Assembly: GCA_002384855.1 (NCBI GenBank) | Contig: DGBP01000067.1 | Span: 1-40,544 of the forward strand | Origin: Nocardioidaceae bacterium UBA4001 | GTDB taxonomy: Bacteria; Actinomycetota; Actinomycetes; Propionibacteriales; Nocardioidaceae | Direction: 5' to 3' | Length of the DNA: 40,544 bases | Part shown: positions 8,362-17,419 of the stretch, piece by piece | Numbering within the stretch: position 1 is the stretch's first letter | How the letters are laid out: every line of letters starts with the position of its first letter | The notes under the pieces: model-generated | Told to the model about the DNA's origin: nothing | What the model saw: only the letters and a program-made list of their open reading frames with translations | Databases searched by the model: none | Translations under genes and position numbers: made by a program

Positions 8362-9545
8362 CCGTAATGCCGCTCTACAGCGCGAACCAGTCGTTCTACG
8401 TCCCGGCGTTCGAGATCGAGGTCAACGGCTACCCCTTGCCGCGCAACGTGGTGCGTGACGTCATCGAGGTCACCTTCGAGGACAACCTCGACGACATGGA
8501 CTCGTTCTCGTTCGTGGTCAACAACTGGGACACCGACCGGTTGCGGCCGCAGTTCGTCGGCGAGGGGGCCGACGAGAAGTTCTGGGGCCTCGTGCAGCCG
8601 GGCAACGGCGTCAACATCTCGCTCGGCTACCGCGGCGAGCGCACGGACCTCCGGCTGATGACCCGCGGGTTCCTGACCGCCCTCGACCTCGACCTGCCGG
8701 ACTCCGGCAGCACCCGCCTGACGGTGCGGGGGCTGAGCGTGCTCGACAAGCTCCGGGACCGCCAGTACACGTGGTCGTGGCCCGAGACCGGCAACGGCAC
8801 CACGAAGGACAGCCTGGTGGCGCAGGACATCGGGAACTCGGCGGGTGCCGCTGACGGCAAGCCCCGTCTCACCGGCATCGAGGGGGTCCGGATCAGCGAC
8901 GAGGTGCTCAAAGACGAGCCCGACCAGGACCACGTCTTCATGAACAACCAGTACCCGATCGTCTTCCTGCTCCAGCTCGCGCGGCGCAACGGCTACGACG
9001 TCTACCTGGTGACCCGGCCGGACAAGAAGTACGAGCTGTACTTCGGCCCGTCCCGCTACGTGCGGGACCGGACCTACCTCCTCGAGTGGGGGAAGACACT
9101 CACGTCGCTGAAGACGTCCATCTCGACGGCCCGGCAGGTCAAGAAGGTCACCGTGCTCGGATGGGACCGCGTCAAGAAGCAGGGCGTGAAGGGCGAGGCC
9201 ACGATCGAGGCCGACGGCGGGATGCTGCCCGCGACCACCCGGGCGCTGGCGCGGGCCAACGGCCGCGAGGAGGTCGTCACCGACCACGTGATCGCCACCG
9301 AGCAGGCGGCCCGGGCCAAGGCCGTCGAGCTGCTCAACTCGATCGCGGCACGGATGGTCGAGGTCGAGGGCGTCGTCATCGGCCTGCCCGACCTGCGCGC
9401 GGGGCGGCGGATCCGGATCGAGCGCGTCGGCCCGCACCTGACGGGCAACTACTTCGTGACCTCGTCCAGGCACGTCATCAACGACACCGGCTACCGCACC
9501 ACCTTCAAGGCGCGGCTCGAGGGAGACCAGGAGGCACGCTCATGA
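8358..9545 (+). CDS. Baseplate hub protein (gpD / gp27-like)
   Basis: This 395-aa protein of the phage late-control gene D family forms the trimeric hub that adapts the sixfold tube to the threefold spike. Typical features are YVPAFEIEVNGYPLP, TFEDNLDDMDSFSFVVNNWD, the LGYRGERTDLRLMTRGFLTA strand and, at the C-terminus, AARMVEVEGVVIGLPDLRAG followed by NYFVTSSRHVIN. In Afp8/Pvc8 and VgrG the hub is fused to the spike; here it ends after the gp27 part and the spike is the next gene, overlapping by 4 bases. ATG 8358 overlaps the preceding stop. Confidence 0.92.
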   Translation: MTVMPLYSANQSFYVPAFEIEVNGYPLPRNVVRDVIEVTFEDNLDDMDSFSFVVNNWDTDRLRPQFVGEGADEKFWGLVQPGNGVNISLGYRGERTDLRLMTRGFLTALDLDLPDSGSTRLTVRGLSVLDKLRDRQYTWSWPETGNGTTKDSLVAQDIGNSAGAADGKPRLTGIEGVRISDEVLKDEPDQDHVFMNNQYPIVFLLQLARRNGYDVYLVTRPDKKYELYFGPSRYVRDRTYLLEWGKTLTSLKTSISTARQVKKVTVLGWDRVKKQGVKGEATIEADGGMLPATTRALARANGREEVVTDHVIATEQAARAKAVELLNSIAARMVEVEGVVIGLPDLRAGRRIRIERVGPHLTGNYFVTSSRHVINDTGYRTTFKARLEGDQEARS

Positions 9546-10096
9546 CGAGCACCGCAGGCACGCTCGCCGCCGGCAGTCCGGTCGCCAACCAGCAGGGGCT
9601 GGTGCTCGGGCTGGTGGTGGACACCGAGGACCCGCTGGGGCGCGGTCGCGTCCGGGTCGCCTACCCCTACCTCGGCGTGCAGACCCGCAGTGCCTGGGCG
9701 CCGATCGCCGCACCGATGGCCGGCCACGACCGCGGCTGCTGGTTCGTGCCGGAGGTCGGCGACGAGGCCGTGCTCGGCTTCGACCGCAACGACCCGAGCT
9801 GGCCGATCGTCCTCGGCTTCCTCTGGAACGGCGTCGACGACCCGCCGTCGACCTCGACGAAGGAGCGGATGATCCGCTCGGTCAACAAGCACACCATCCG
9901 GTTCCTCGACCCGACACCGGAGAACGGCAACGACGGCGGCATCGCGATCGAGGACTCGTCGGGCAACTCGATCGTGATGAGCAACGGGAAGGTCGTCATC
10001 CACGCGGTGGGACAGCTCGAGCTCGACGCCGCCGCCATCGTCCTGACCAGCCTCGGCAACCGCCGGGTGGTCACCCCGAACTCCAACCCGATCTGA
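9542..10096 (+). CDS. Spike protein (gpV / gp5-like OB-fold, beta-helix)
   Basis: The 184-aa baseplate assembly protein V-like product carries an OB-fold: VLGLVVDTEDPLGRGRVRVA, then WAPIAAPMAG, FVPEVGDEAVLGFD and WPIVLGFLWNG. A short repetitive beta-helix follows (GIAIEDSSGNSIVMSNGKVV, QLELDAAAIVLTSLGNRRV). It forms the needle below the hub. The protein is short and has no lysozyme domain. It forms a split VgrG with the preceding hub gene. ATG 9542 overlaps the hub stop; 9 bases separate it from the next gene. Confidence 0.9.
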   Translation: MTSTAGTLAAGSPVANQQGLVLGLVVDTEDPLGRGRVRVAYPYLGVQTRSAWAPIAAPMAGHDRGCWFVPEVGDEAVLGFDRNDPSWPIVLGFLWNGVDDPPSTSTKERMIRSVNKHTIRFLDPTPENGNDGGIAIEDSSGNSIVMSNGKVVIHAVGQLELDAAAIVLTSLGNRRVVTPNSNPI

Positions 10097-10105
10097 GGAC
10101 GTCCC

Positions 10106-10861
10106 ATGGTGCCGACGTACGACATCCCGCTGAGCGAGCCACTCCAGAAGGCGCTCGAGCCGCTCTCGTGCGCCGACCTGGCGCTGCCGATGCCGTCGCC
10201 GATGAAGGTCGAGCTCCCGTTCGGCGGATCGATCAACGCCCTGGTCGACACCTCCAAGGGCATCCCCAACGACTGCTCGATGAACTACAACCTGATGCTC
10301 CAGATGGCGCCGCTCCTGGCCGCCCTCTCGTGCCCGATGAAGATCCTCAAGCTGCTGAAGCCGCTGATCGACATCATCAAGGCCGTCCCGAGCCTCGACC
10401 CGATCAAGATCGGCGAGGCGATGCCGGAGTTCACCGAGGCGGCCATCGAGGTGATGGCCTGCTTCACCGCCTTCGCCAAGGTCCCGCTGATGGTCATGGA
10501 CCTGCTCAAGCTGATCCGCTCGGTGCTCAACTGCCTGCTCGGTCAGCTGCGCACGATCCGCAACGCCATGAACGGCCTGGCGCTGCGCATGGGCGACGCC
10601 GAGGGCCGGCCCGAGCTGCGCAACCAGCTCGAGTGCGCGCAGAAGAACCTGGCCACCCAGGCCGAGGCGATGACCAGCTCGATCGACCCCATCGCCGGCG
10701 TGCTCGCCCTGGTGACCACGGTGGCGGGTCTGGCGGGCATGCAGCTCGACATCACGCTCGAGACCGGCGGGGCGCCCCCCGAGGACACCGAGGCCCTCGA
10801 CGCGATCATCGTCGTGCTCGAGACCGCCGTCACGGCCATCACCGCGATCGTGGGTGACTGA
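10106..10861 (+). CDS. Conserved-looking helical protein of the baseplate cluster, function unknown
   Basis: I do not recognise this 251-aa protein. It starts with a Pro-rich stretch (CADLALPMPSPMKVELPFGG) with Cys residues, then long hydrophobic helices (LMLQMAPLLAALSC, MKILKLLKPLIDIIKAV, VPLMVMDLLKLI). A polar coiled segment (ELRNQLECAQKNLATQAEAM) and Ala/Val-rich C-terminal helices follow. It lies between spike and gp25-like genes, next to where a PAAR tip gene (afp10) would be expected, but lacks the small beta cone pattern of PAAR. It could be a spike-associated plug or a membrane-interacting component; both are guesses. ATG 10106 has GAGGA upstream; its stop overlaps the next gene by 8 bases. 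Confidence 0.6.
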   Translation: MVPTYDIPLSEPLQKALEPLSCADLALPMPSPMKVELPFGGSINALVDTSKGIPNDCSMNYNLMLQMAPLLAALSCPMKILKLLKPLIDIIKAVPSLDPIKIGEAMPEFTEAAIEVMACFTAFAKVPLMVMDLLKLIRSVLNCLLGQLRTIRNAMNGLALRMGDAEGRPELRNQLECAQKNLATQAEAMTSSIDPIAGVLALVTTVAGLAGMQLDITLETGGAPPEDTEALDAIIVVLETAVTAITAIVGD

Positions 10862-11270
10862 CGTGCCCGACACCAGGTCCTTCCTCGGCGGTGGTGTGAG
10901 GTTCCCGATGGTCGTGGGACCGCACGGTGGGTTCGCGATGTCGTACGGCGAACGCTCCGTCGCCGAGTCCCTGTGGCTGGTCCTCTCGACAGCGCTCGGC
11001 GAGCGCCAGATGAACCCGACGTTCGGGTGCGGCGCGCACGACCTCGTGCTGGCCCCGATCAACGACGCGACCTTCGCCACGGTCGCCCACCACGTGCGTG
11101 AGTCCCTGACCACCTGGGAGCCGCGGATCGACGTGCTCGACGTACGGGTCACCCAGAAGGGCGACCTCGCCAACGTGCTGCTGGTGGCGATCGACTACCG
11201 CCTCAAGGACAACAACGCGATGAACAACCTGGTCTACCCCCTCTACATCGGTGAGGGGGAGCTGCGATGA
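10854..11270 (+). CDS. Baseplate wedge protein, gp25-like (Afp9 type)
   Basis: The 138-aa protein has the gp25 signature: SVAESLWLVLSTALGERQMN followed by PTFGCGAHDLVLAPIND, then VRESLTTWEPRIDVLDVRV. The EPR motif and the glutamate of GER match the family. gp25 primes sheath assembly by offering the first handshake strand on the baseplate. GTG 10854 lies inside the end of the preceding gene; a GTG at 10863 is an alternative that would remove the overlap. Its stop overlaps the next ATG by 4 bases. Confidence 0.93.
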   Translation: MTDVPDTRSFLGGGVRFPMVVGPHGGFAMSYGERSVAESLWLVLSTALGERQMNPTFGCGAHDLVLAPINDATFATVAHHVRESLTTWEPRIDVLDVRVTQKGDLANVLLVAIDYRLKDNNAMNNLVYPLYIGEGELR

Positions 11271-13258
11271 CCGGGCTGGTGCCACCGAACCTCGACGACC
11301 GGACGTACGACGACCTGCTCGTGCAGGCGCGCTCGCTGATCCCGCGCTACCTGCCGGAGTGGACCAACCACAACGACGCCGACCCGGGGATCACGCTCCT
11401 CCAGCTGTTCGCGTGGTTCACCGACCAGCTCGTCTACCGCGTGAACCAGGTGCCGGAGCTGAACCACGTGAAGTTCCTCCGGCTGCTGGGCATCCAGACC
11501 AGGCCGGCGCAGCCGGCGCGGGTCGACCTGACGTTCACCACCGCCACCAATGCGGACGTCGACGTCCCAGCGGGAACCCAGGCGTCCGCCCCAGGACCCG
11601 ACGGCAAGCCGGTCGTCTTCGAGCTGGCCGAGGGGTTCACCGCCGTCGGCGCACCCCTCCAGGCGGTGCAGACCTTCGACGGGTTCGCCTTCCGCGACGT
11701 CACCACGGCCAATGTGACGGCCGACCAGACGTTCACCCCGCTCGGCCCCTACGCCCACGAGGGCTCCGCCCTTCTCCTGGGCTTCCCGGGCACCGGCGCC
11801 GGCGGCATCGGTCCGTGCACCGACAGCGCGATCACCCTCATGGTCTACGTGTCGGCGGGGCGCGCGATCCCGGTCGCCCAGGCCGGTGCCCTGGCCGTGC
11901 CCCAACCGGCCCGCTTCGCCTACGAGTACTGGGACGGCGTGGGGTGGGAGCCGCTGGGAGTGGAGCGCGACGAGACCGCGGCGTTCACGGTGAGCGGGCG
12001 CGTCGTCCTCTTCGGACCGGGTGCCTCCGCGCGTCGGGAGAAGGTCGGCCAGGTGCCCCAGGAGCTGCACTGGCTCCGCGTGCGGATGGTGAGTGGCGCC
12101 TACGAGCGCGGCCCCGTCCTGGAGCGGGTCGCACCCAACACCGTTCCTGCGCGGGCAGCGGTGACGCTGCGCGACGAGGTGCTGGGTGGCTCCGACGGGA
12201 TGCCCGAGCAGGGCCCGTTCACCCTGTCACGGGCACCGGTGGTCGCCCTCGACCGTGCGGAGCGGCTGCGCCGCGACGACGGGCGCATGGTCAGCGTGGA
12301 CAGCCTGCGGTTGGAGATCGACGAGGGGAGCGGCTTCCAGGTGTGGCAGGAGGTGGACGATCTCGGCGGGTCCGGTCCGGATGACCCTCACTACCTGCTC
12401 GACCGGACGACGGGGGAGGTGCGCTTCGGTGACGGTCGGCACGGTGCCATCCCGACCGGCAACGTCCTGGCGCCCGCCTCCAACATCGTCGCCCGGCGGT
12501 GGCTGAGCGGTGGAGGAGCCGCGAGCAACGTGGGCGCGGGGACCGTCACGACCCTGGCGACCGCCGTCCAGGGGATCCGCGGCGTCCGTAACGACCTGGC
12601 CGCGGTCGGCGGCACCGACGGCGAGACGGTCGACGCCGCCAAGCTGCGTGCCCCCGCCGAGCTGAAGGCCAAGGGCCGCGCGGTCACGTCCGGTGACTTC
12701 GAGCTGTTGGCCCGTACGGCGCCGGCCAATGTCGCCCGCGCCCACGCCCTCGCGCTGCGCCACCCGCGCTACCCGGACGTCGACGTCCCGGGCGCGGTCA
12801 CCGTGCTCGTGGTCCCGGATGCGCCGGGGGCTGCGCCACGTGCCACCCAGGCGACGCTGATGGCGGTCTGCGCGTGGCTGGACCGGCACCGGTTGGTCAC
12901 CACCGAGGTGTTCGCGACGTGTCCGACGTACCGCCGGGTGCGCGTGGTCGCGGACGTCGTAGCGAAGCCGGACGCCGACTCCGCACAGGTGCGCCGAGGC
13001 GTGGCCGAGGCGGTCACGACGTTCCTGCACCCGCTGCGTGGCGGCGACGACGGCCAGGGCTGGCCCTTCGGCGGCACCATCTACTACTCGGACCTCTTCC
13101 GGGTGGTGCTCGGCGTGCCCGGTGTCTTCAGGGTGCGTGACAACCAGCTGACGGTCGAGCTCGACGAGGAGCGCCAGCCGTTCTGCCGGGACGTCGAGCT
13201 GCTGCCCGGCGAGCTGGTGCAGCCACTGGATCCCGATGTGCGGGTGGTGTACGCATGA
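11267..13258 (+). CDS. Baseplate wedge protein J-like (gp6/Afp11 type)
   Basis: This 663-aa putative baseplate assembly protein belongs to the J/gp6 family. The N-terminus (LDDRTYDDLLVQARSLIPRY, PEWTNHNDADPGITLLQLFA, VNQVPELNHVKFLRLLGI) is highly typical. A beta-rich insertion lies at about 150-380. The baseplate-J core includes RFGDGRHGAIPTGN (about 386-400) and LRAPAELKAKGRAVTSGDFE (about 463-483). The C-terminus (RVRVVADVVAKPDADSAQVR, GWPFGGTIYYSDLFRVVLGV) forms the ring-contact region. It builds the wedge heterotrimer that changes shape during firing. Both ends overlap neighbours by 4 bases. Confidence 0.95.
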   Translation: MTGLVPPNLDDRTYDDLLVQARSLIPRYLPEWTNHNDADPGITLLQLFAWFTDQLVYRVNQVPELNHVKFLRLLGIQTRPAQPARVDLTFTTATNADVDVPAGTQASAPGPDGKPVVFELAEGFTAVGAPLQAVQTFDGFAFRDVTTANVTADQTFTPLGPYAHEGSALLLGFPGTGAGGIGPCTDSAITLMVYVSAGRAIPVAQAGALAVPQPARFAYEYWDGVGWEPLGVERDETAAFTVSGRVVLFGPGASARREKVGQVPQELHWLRVRMVSGAYERGPVLERVAPNTVPARAAVTLRDEVLGGSDGMPEQGPFTLSRAPVVALDRAERLRRDDGRMVSVDSLRLEIDEGSGFQVWQEVDDLGGSGPDDPHYLLDRTTGEVRFGDGRHGAIPTGNVLAPASNIVARRWLSGGGAASNVGAGTVTTLATAVQGIRGVRNDLAAVGGTDGETVDAAKLRAPAELKAKGRAVTSGDFELLARTAPANVARAHALALRHPRYPDVDVPGAVTVLVVPDAPGAAPRATQATLMAVCAWLDRHRLVTTEVFATCPTYRRVRVVADVVAKPDADSAQVRRGVAEAVTTFLHPLRGGDDGQGWPFGGTIYYSDLFRVVLGVPGVFRVRDNQLTVELDEERQPFCRDVELLPGELVQPLDPDVRVVYA

Positions 13259-14949
13259 CCGCGCGATGGTTCCTCCTCGCCGACCACCCCGGTTGGCGCT
13301 CGAGCCCGGTGCTGAGCAGCGGGACCACCACGGAGTGCGGGCGGCTCCGCCTGGCCGAGACCCGTCCGCCCACCGTGCTCGACTGCCCGCCCGAGAGGTA
13401 CATCGACCTGCCGTGCTGCGAGCGCGCCGTGCTCCGGCCGGAGGACCGGACGGTGGCACTGACCACGGGGATGGGTCAGCTGCGTGCGGTGGCCGGACCG
13501 TGGCGGGTCGTGGGCGCCGACGACGACGCGGTCACCGTCGAGGCGGTCGCGACGACGTGGCGGGTGCCGGCAGACGGGTGTGCGCCGGTTCGTGAGTGGC
13601 CCGAGGGAGCGTGGGCGCCTGACGGCCTCGTCTGCCTCGATGACGGTGAGGTCGGCGTGCTCGACCGGCAGGCCGGGCTGGTGCACGTCATCGACGAGCG
13701 CGGCCGGTGGCGGGAGGCCAGGCCGGCCGCCGAGGTGCCCGGTTGTCGTCCGGGTCCCGTGCTCCGCTACCCGACGAGTGGCACGGCCGCTTCGGTGGCG
13801 CTCGACTCGGGCACCCCCGGCTGTCGCTGGCACCGGGTCGTCCTGAACGGGCAGGTGCCGCAGGGCAGTCGGGTCGAGGTCGAGGTGCTCGTCACGGACG
13901 CCGACCTCGGCGAGGGGGAGGTGGCGGTCCTCCCGAACGACCGGTGGGTGGTGGCCGGCGTGTTCGGCGACCCGGGCGTGACCTCGTGGGACGTGCTGGT
14001 CCCCGGACCGCGCGGGCGCTACCTGTGGCTCCGGCTGCGGCTGGTCGGCGACGGGACCGTCTCCCCGAGGGTCGACGACGTCGAGGTGCACTTCCCCCGG
14101 GAGACGTCGCTGCGCGAGCTGCCCGCGGTGTACGCCGCCGGAGAGTCCGACGCGCTGGAACGCCTGTTGGCGCTGACAGACACGGTCCGCGGATCTGTCA
14201 CCGGGGTGCTCGACGACGTACCGCGCGAGCTCGACCCGCGCAGCGCGGATGCCGACCCCGCGCGCGACCTGCTCGCCTGGCTCGGCACGTGGGTGGGCAT
14301 GGCCGGCATGGGCGCCCTGCCGGAGGAGCGCCGGCGCCGGCTGGTCGCCGCCGCGGCCGATCTCTACCGGCGCCGCGGGACCCCCGACGGGGTCGCACGC
14401 CACGTTGGCCTGTGGCTGGGTCGGCGTACGCAGGTCCTGGAGCACTACCGCCTGCGGCGGTGGGCTGTGCTGGAGCACGGGAGGCTGGGCGACACCACCC
14501 AGCTCTTCGGGCGCGAGGTCGTCGGGCGGCTCCAGCTGGACGGCGGTTCGGCCATCGGCGCCTTCCGGCTGGTGAGCACGCCCTCGCCACGCCAGGACCC
14601 GTTCGCGGTCTTCGCCCACCGGTTCACGGTGTTCGTGCACGCGGCGACCTGTGACGGGCCCGACGACCTCGACGACCTGGCCGCCGCGGCGGCGAGCGTC
14701 CTCCGGGCTGTGCAGCCCGCCCACACGCTGTCGTCCGTCGCCGTGGTGACACCCACCGCACGGGTGACGGAGCAGGCGGCCCTCGGCATCGACGCAGTGG
14801 TCGCGGGCCCGCCGCCCCCAGCGCGGCTCGGCGACCGGCTCGGGGGCGAGCACGGCACCCCCTTCACCGTCGCGCGCGACCCACGTCGCGGCGACCTTCC
14901 GGCCATCGGCATCGACGCCCGGGTGGGCACCCGGGCGGTCATCGGATGA
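13255..14949 (+). CDS. Tail protein, gpI-like C-terminal domain (Afp12 region)
   Basis: The 564-aa protein has two parts. Residues 1 to about 290 are beta-rich with propeller-like strand repeats (LVCLDDGEVGVLDRQAGLVH) and a galactose-binding-like segment ending in RGRYLWLRLRLVGDGTVSPR. From about 290 comes the phage tail protein (P2 gpI-like) domain: RETSLRELPAVYAAGESDAL, LERLLALTDTVRGSVTGVLD, LAWLGTWVGM, ERRRRLVAAAADLYRRRGTP. This domain joins wedges to fibres. Its location between the J-like wedge and three fibre-like genes suits that role. ATG 13255 overlaps the preceding stop; 10 bases separate it from the next gene. Confidence 0.85.
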   Translation: MTARWFLLADHPGWRSSPVLSSGTTTECGRLRLAETRPPTVLDCPPERYIDLPCCERAVLRPEDRTVALTTGMGQLRAVAGPWRVVGADDDAVTVEAVATTWRVPADGCAPVREWPEGAWAPDGLVCLDDGEVGVLDRQAGLVHVIDERGRWREARPAAEVPGCRPGPVLRYPTSGTAASVALDSGTPGCRWHRVVLNGQVPQGSRVEVEVLVTDADLGEGEVAVLPNDRWVVAGVFGDPGVTSWDVLVPGPRGRYLWLRLRLVGDGTVSPRVDDVEVHFPRETSLRELPAVYAAGESDALERLLALTDTVRGSVTGVLDDVPRELDPRSADADPARDLLAWLGTWVGMAGMGALPEERRRRLVAAAADLYRRRGTPDGVARHVGLWLGRRTQVLEHYRLRRWAVLEHGRLGDTTQLFGREVVGRLQLDGGSAIGAFRLVSTPSPRQDPFAVFAHRFTVFVHAATCDGPDDLDDLAAAAASVLRAVQPAHTLSSVAVVTPTARVTEQAALGIDAVVAGPPPPARLGDRLGGEHGTPFTVARDPRRGDLPAIGIDARVGTRAVIG

Positions 14950-14959
14950 GGAGAACGAG

Positions 14960-17419
14960 ATGAACGCCTCCAGCACCCTCGCCCCCGGGCACTGCTGCGA
15001 CACCTGTCAGAGTCCGCAGCTGTCCCGGAACCTGTGGTGGGTCGGCAAGCTGATGACCGAGCGGGACCTCACCGACGAGCAGCGCTACCAGCTCGGCAAG
15101 CTCACCCGCCACAACCAGTATCTCCACGGAACCGGCCTGGTCTGCGGGCTCGAGGTCGGCCAGCACCCCAACCCGGCGTGCCGCCCCGACTACGTGGTCG
15201 TGGCCCCGGGCGCCGCGATCGACTGCTGCGGCAACGAGATCCTGCTCACGCACGAGGAGGTCGTGCCGCTGCGCCAGCTCGCGCTGGACCGATGGGCTGC
15301 CGACCACGACGGTGAGGAGCTGACGGGGAGCCACCGGCTCCAGCTGTGCCTCTCCTACCGCGAGTGCCTCGCAGAGGAGGTCGAGACCATCCTCGACGGG
15401 TGCGGGTGTGGTGACGCCGTCTGCGATCACGACTCGTGCCGTCCCAGTCGCGTCCTCGACTCCTACCGGTTCGGCGTGGTCATCGACGCACCACTGCCCG
15501 CGCGACCGATGCCCGCCTCGCTCGACTGGGCCTCGAGCCTGGCCGTCGCCGGGACCGTCGGCTTCGCCCTGGACGCGGCGGGTGACAAGTCCTACGTGAT
15601 CACGGAGACCTCCCTCCTGGTGTTCGCCGCGAGCACGGGCGCCGTGCTCGCCGTCCAGCCGCTGCCCGCCATCGGACTCGACGTAGCGGTGTCCCGCACC
15701 GGCGACCGGGTGTACGTCGCCGTGGCCGACACCGACGCGGTGCTGGTGCTCGATGCCGCCGACCTGAGCACGGTGGTCGCGCTCGACCTGCCGGCCGCGC
15801 CCGCGGGCGCCGTACGGCTGGCCGCCCGGCCCGACGGTGGCCTCGTCGCGCTCGACGTGAACGGAGCGACGGTGCACGCGTGGTCACCCGACGCGGACAC
15901 GGGCTCGGGGTCCTCGACGTCCCTCGAGGGCAGCGCGACGACGGGGACCTCCCCGACGTCGGTCGCGGTCTTCCCCGACGGCGAGGGCTGGGCCGTGGGT
16001 GGGGGTGACGGCAGCGTGCTGCTGGTCGAGGCCACCGACCCGACCACCGGTCACTCGGTGGCTCTGACCGGGGTCCTGGTCGTCGCCGCGGTGCCCGCCG
16101 CGGGGGAGCAGCGGCTCCTCGTCGCGGACGCGGTCGCCCGGGAGGCCCGGCTCTACACCGCAGACCTGACCAACGGCACGCTCACGGTGCTGGGCGGACG
16201 CGGTGACACGGTCGACGAGCCCGCGGCGCTGGCCGTGGCAGGCAGCGGCGCGTGGGGCGTGGTCGTCGCAACGCGCGTCAGCGACGACGCAGGCACCGTG
16301 CGGGTGCTCGACCTCGTGGCGCTGGGCGCCGGGGACACCGCCGCCGGTGAGGCCGAGGTCGTGGGCGACGGTCCCACAGGAGTGGCCATCGACCCTGTGC
16401 GGTCGCGGGTGCTGGTGGGCTCGACCGGGGGCGCCGATGCTCCAGCGGGTGCCGGAGTGGCGGTCCTCGACCTCTCGGTGAACGACTGCGGTGCCTCGCT
16501 CGGCGAACGGGCCTGCCCCGACTGCGGCACCGCGGACTGCCTGGTGCTGGCGACCATCGAGTCGTGGGAGCCCGGTGGTCCCTTCACCGACGACACCCTG
16601 ACCGGTGCGGGCCGGATGCTGCTGCCGAGCGTCTGCCAGCTCGCGGCCGCGGTCGAGTGCCTGCTCAAGCGCCCGTCGGCGACGGGAGAGCCCGGCCCGG
16701 TGGGACCGGCCGGGCCGACGGGTCCGGAGGGACCGCCCGGCCAGGACGGCGAGGACGGCGAGGACGGGCTGCCCGGTGAACCGGGGGAGCCGGGCGAGCA
16801 GGGAGACAAGGGAGACAAGGGGGATCCCGGCGAGAAGGGGGACAAGGGGGATCCCGGCGAGAAGGGAGATCCCGGGGAGTTCCCGCTGGTCAAGCTGCCG
16901 CAGGTCGTCGCGCTGTCCTGGGAGCATCGCGGCACCCTCAGCGCGACCGAGCAGCGGCGCATCAAGGAGCTGGGCGTCATCGTGGCGTTCAGCGAGCCGA
17001 TGGACGCCTCCACGTTCGACTTCATGTCGGTCACCGTCTACGTCCGGACGCGTGCCGAGACCAGCACGGAGCCGGGCTGGCACTGGGTCGCGCTGGACCG
17101 CGACCCCCAGCCGGTGCGCGTGCAGGCGACCTGCGGGGACGTCATCAAGGAGTTCGAGCGCGAGCCGGCCGAGGACGACGTCATGGGCGTCCGGATCGAG
17201 CTGGGGCCTGAGGTGCCGCAGGGCGTTTACAGGGTCGTCCTCGACGGCGACGCCCTCCTGTCCTGGAACGAGGACGAGCGGCTCGACGGCTCGGTCGGGA
17301 AACGGGCCCTCGACGGCAACCACCTGGGCCCCGGGCTCACCAAGCGCTGTCCGACCGGCGACCACATCGAGGGCGGCCGCTTCGAGAGCTGGTTCCGCAT
17401 GGGAAAGGATGACCAGTGA
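14960..17419 (+). CDS. Large fibre-like protein: anchor module, beta-propeller, collagen-like stalk, Ig-like tip
   Basis: This 819-aa multidomain protein is laid out as follows. Residues 1-175 form a Cys-containing module (LMTERDLTDEQRYQLGKLTR, YLHGTGLVCGLEV, APGAAIDCCGNEI) related to the N-termini of the next two genes. Residues about 185-510 are a repeating beta-propeller (VAVSRTGDRVYVAVADTDAV, VAVFPDGEGWAVGGGDGSV). A CPDCGTADC knot lies near 521. Residues 576-640 are 21 uninterrupted Gly-X-Y triplets. Residues about 645-819 form a probable Big_5-like Ig domain (GVIVAFSEPMDASTF). I infer a trimeric adhesin or tail fibre attached to the baseplate. AGGAG-like site upstream of ATG 14960. Start of the accessory region of the operon; overlaps the next gene by 4 bases. 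Confidence 0.75.
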   Translation: MNASSTLAPGHCCDTCQSPQLSRNLWWVGKLMTERDLTDEQRYQLGKLTRHNQYLHGTGLVCGLEVGQHPNPACRPDYVVVAPGAAIDCCGNEILLTHEEVVPLRQLALDRWAADHDGEELTGSHRLQLCLSYRECLAEEVETILDGCGCGDAVCDHDSCRPSRVLDSYRFGVVIDAPLPARPMPASLDWASSLAVAGTVGFALDAAGDKSYVITETSLLVFAASTGAVLAVQPLPAIGLDVAVSRTGDRVYVAVADTDAVLVLDAADLSTVVALDLPAAPAGAVRLAARPDGGLVALDVNGATVHAWSPDADTGSGSSTSLEGSATTGTSPTSVAVFPDGEGWAVGGGDGSVLLVEATDPTTGHSVALTGVLVVAAVPAAGEQRLLVADAVAREARLYTADLTNGTLTVLGGRGDTVDEPAALAVAGSGAWGVVVATRVSDDAGTVRVLDLVALGAGDTAAGEAEVVGDGPTGVAIDPVRSRVLVGSTGGADAPAGAGVAVLDLSVNDCGASLGERACPDCGTADCLVLATIESWEPGGPFTDDTLTGAGRMLLPSVCQLAAAVECLLKRPSATGEPGPVGPAGPTGPEGPPGQDGEDGEDGLPGEPGEPGEQGDKGDKGDPGEKGDKGDPGEKGDPGEFPLVKLPQVVALSWEHRGTLSATEQRRIKELGVIVAFSEPMDASTFDFMSVTVYVRTRAETSTEPGWHWVALDRDPQPVRVQATCGDVIKEFEREPAEDDVMGVRIELGPEVPQGVYRVVLDGDALLSWNEDERLDGSVGKRALDGNHLGPGLTKRCPTGDHIEGGRFESWFRMGKDDQ
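16685..16879 (+). repeat. Collagen-like Gly-X-Y coding repeat with a 27-base near-identical direct repeat
   Basis: The stretch encodes 21 consecutive Gly-X-Y triplets. Early triplets are GPV/GPA/GPT/GPE/GPP and later ones are charged (GDK, GDP, GEK). The unit encoding GDKGDPGEK occurs twice in tandem (16811-16837 and 16838-16864), differing by one base, and a partial unit follows (16865-16879). Such tandem units are prone to length change by slippage, so stalk length may vary between strains. Confidence 0.9.

Noticed and set aside
16685..16879. Regular short repeats that might suggest a CRISPR or satellite array
   Set aside because: The repeats stay in frame and encode Gly-X-Y triplets inside a long gene; there are no spacers of constant length.
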